Assembly: GCF_009377235.1 (NCBI RefSeq)
Contig: NZ_VMNX01000001.1
Location: 62,001 to 126,000 of the forward strand
Direction: 5' to 3'
DNA length: 64,000 nt
Source of the DNA: Streptomyces acidicola
Lineage (GTDB): Bacteria; Actinomycetota; Actinomycetes; Streptomycetales; Streptomycetaceae
In this document: positions 63,355 through 64,000 of the stretch, one piece after another
Position numbering within the stretch: position 1 is the stretch's first letter
Layout of the letters: the number at the start of each line of letters is the position of its first letter
The notes under the pieces: generated by a model
The model's database searches: none
Told to the model about the DNA's origin: nothing
Seen by the model: only the letters and a program-made list of their open reading frames with translations
Position numbers and translations under genes: made by a program

Positions 63355-64000
63355 ATGCCCTGGTTCAGGATCGATGACAAGGCGCACTCCCACCCGAAGC
63401 TGATCAAGGCTGGGAACGCTGCGCTCGGTCTGTGGCTGCGCTGCGGTTCCTACGCCGCCCAGCACTTGACCGACGGCATCGTGCCCGGCGTTGTCGCCGA
63501 GCTGTACGGCACCAAGCCGCAAGCGGCCAAGCTCGTCAAGGCCGGCCTGTGGCACGAGCACGGCCACGGATGCCGCGACGGATGCCCCGATCCAGCCCCG
63601 GGCGACTACGTCTTCCACGACTTCCTGGAGGACGGCCGCAACACCTCTCGCGCCCGCGCCGAGGCAGAGCGCAAGAAGGCCCGCGACCGCCAGTCGAAGC
63701 ACCGTGAGGAGCGTCGCGGTGGAGCTCCTGACACCCAAAAAGGCGAGCGAAACGCCGAGGAATCGAAGGACTTTACCTTCGATTCGTCCTCGAAAAAAAG
63801 TGAAAGTGCTTCGGAAAGATCGCAGAGTTCAGACGAATGTGCAGGTCGGGAGCAGGTGTCACGGCGTGACGCTTCCGTCACGGGTATCCATGCCGCTGCC
63901 GCTCCTTACACCAGTACTTCCTACGGAAGTACTGGTGCTGCAGGCGAGCGGCGAACGGGCGGTCTACCTGACCCCCTAGCCGATCTGAAGCGCGGCGTCG
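63355..64000 (+). CDS. Replication-initiator-like protein (partial, 3' end outside)
   Basis: Starts at ATG 63355 with GGGAG upstream, and is open to the window end (at least 215 residues). The first 90 residues (WFRIDDKAHSHPKLIKAGNA, LGLWLRCGSYAAQHLTDGIV, YVFHDFLEDGRN) are the winged-helix N-terminus of phage replication initiators common in actinophages. Residues 90-210 are a polar, Ser/Glu/Lys-rich linker (SSKKSESASERSQSSDE). DNA of this linker carries several perfect inverted repeats, as the origin of lambda does inside its O gene. Confidence 0.75.
   Translation, partial: MPWFRIDDKAHSHPKLIKAGNAALGLWLRCGSYAAQHLTDGIVPGVVAELYGTKPQAAKLVKAGLWHEHGHGCRDGCPDPAPGDYVFHDFLEDGRNTSRARAEAERKKARDRQSKHREERRGGAPDTQKGERNAEESKDFTFDSSSKKSESASERSQSSDECAGREQVSRRDASVTGIHAAAAPYTSTSYGSTGAAGERRTGGLPDPLADLKRGV
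63760..63936 (+). other. Candidate replication origin inside the initiator gene
   Basis: Three types of perfect inverted repeat lie within 177 bases: GAATCGAAGG/CCTTCGATTC (63760-63785, six-base centre), CGTGACG/CGTCACG (63865-63882, four-base centre, with another GTCACG at 63858) and ACCAGTACTTCC/GGAAGTACTGGT (63910-63936, three-base centre). An A-rich run (AAAAAAA, 63793-63799) lies between. Such density in a coding sequence of a linker region is not explained by protein coding and suggests binding sites for the initiator. Confidence 0.6.

Noticed and set aside
63321..63356. Ten-codon frame MTHTKAPREN just before the initiator gene
   Set aside because: Overlaps the initiator start by two bases and could be a leader peptide, but nothing distinguishes it from chance.
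1..64000. CRISPR arrays and insertion sequences
   Set aside because: No regularly spaced 25-40 bp direct repeats and no transposase motifs (DDE, IS200 or IS110 type) were seen; short operator-like repeats were the only arrays.

Overview
The window looks like most of the genome of a temperate, long-tailed phage (siphovirus type) of a high-GC actinomycete, most likely Streptomyces, either as a virion genome or as an integrated prophage. The reasons are the very high G+C, the frequent GTG/TTG starts, families common in Streptomyces and its phages (DUF6197, DUF6233, DUF6582, RRQRL-type zinc-binding domain, GntR-type mini-regulators), a tyrosine integrase with a divergent repressor/Cro-like pair, and a complete head-tail-lysis gene set. 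No host housekeeping genes are visible, so virion and prophage states cannot be separated. A gene is cut at each end. The right end carries replication genes and the left end the tail of another large gene followed by small early-type genes, so the two ends may be neighbours in a circular map; this is inference.

Layout, left to right. 0-4.1 kb: the C-terminus of a large protein, a cluster of short CTGCTCAG/CTGAGCAG repeats, then a tightly packed rightward run of small genes, several with zinc-ribbon cysteines. 4.1-6.3 kb: a probable lipoprotein cargo gene (DUF4352-like), two DNA-binding-type proteins, and several strong hairpins. 6.3-10.6 kb: a tail-fibre/minor-tail block that unusually lies upstream of the terminase, ending in an NlpC/P60-bearing tail protein and a methyltransferase. 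10.8-13.8 kb: small genes, two HNH nucleases and a GATC-dense noncoding stretch that is a candidate packaging site. 13.8-24 kb: small and large terminase, portal, MuF-like protein, scaffold, major capsid protein, a glycosyltransferase overlapping the capsid gene, connector genes, major tail protein, and a tail-assembly chaperone pair with a classic GGGAAAG -1 slippery site. 24-36.5 kb: a long tape measure with an NlpC/P60 domain, Dit-like and other minor tail proteins, amidase endolysin, holin-like membrane proteins and a collagen-like membrane protein, closed by a terminator.

36.8-46.6 kb is accessory and mixed in direction: a DnaQ-type exonuclease fused to a zinc domain, small leftward genes with an iterated operator and a possibly leaderless promoter, a secreted protein, a serine resolvase with a KOW-like partner, DUF6233, a GntR and an XRE regulator, and at least two small genes that look frameshifted. 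46.6-49.6 kb is the lysogeny module: a putative attP region with repeated arm-type sites, tyrosine integrase, and a leftward immunity-type repressor facing a rightward Cro-like gene across GTAGAC operators. 49.6-64 kb is the early operon: an excisionase-like gene, a long chain of stop/start-overlapping unknown genes, a DUF5131 (Gp37/Gp68) protein, a divergent sliding-clamp-like protein, a PD-(D/E)XK nuclease with a RecA-like ATPase, three consecutive HTH proteins, a four-site TGGCCA inverted repeat, an orphan Phd/YefM-type antitoxin, an HNH fusion protein, and a replication-initiator-like gene whose linker region holds a cluster of perfect inverted repeats resembling an internal origin.

The parts most worth following are the virion-modification genes (glycosyltransferase, methyltransferase), the origin-like structure inside the initiator gene, the GATC-dense packaging-site candidate, the iterated operators, and the overlapping unknown genes at 50-55 kb.
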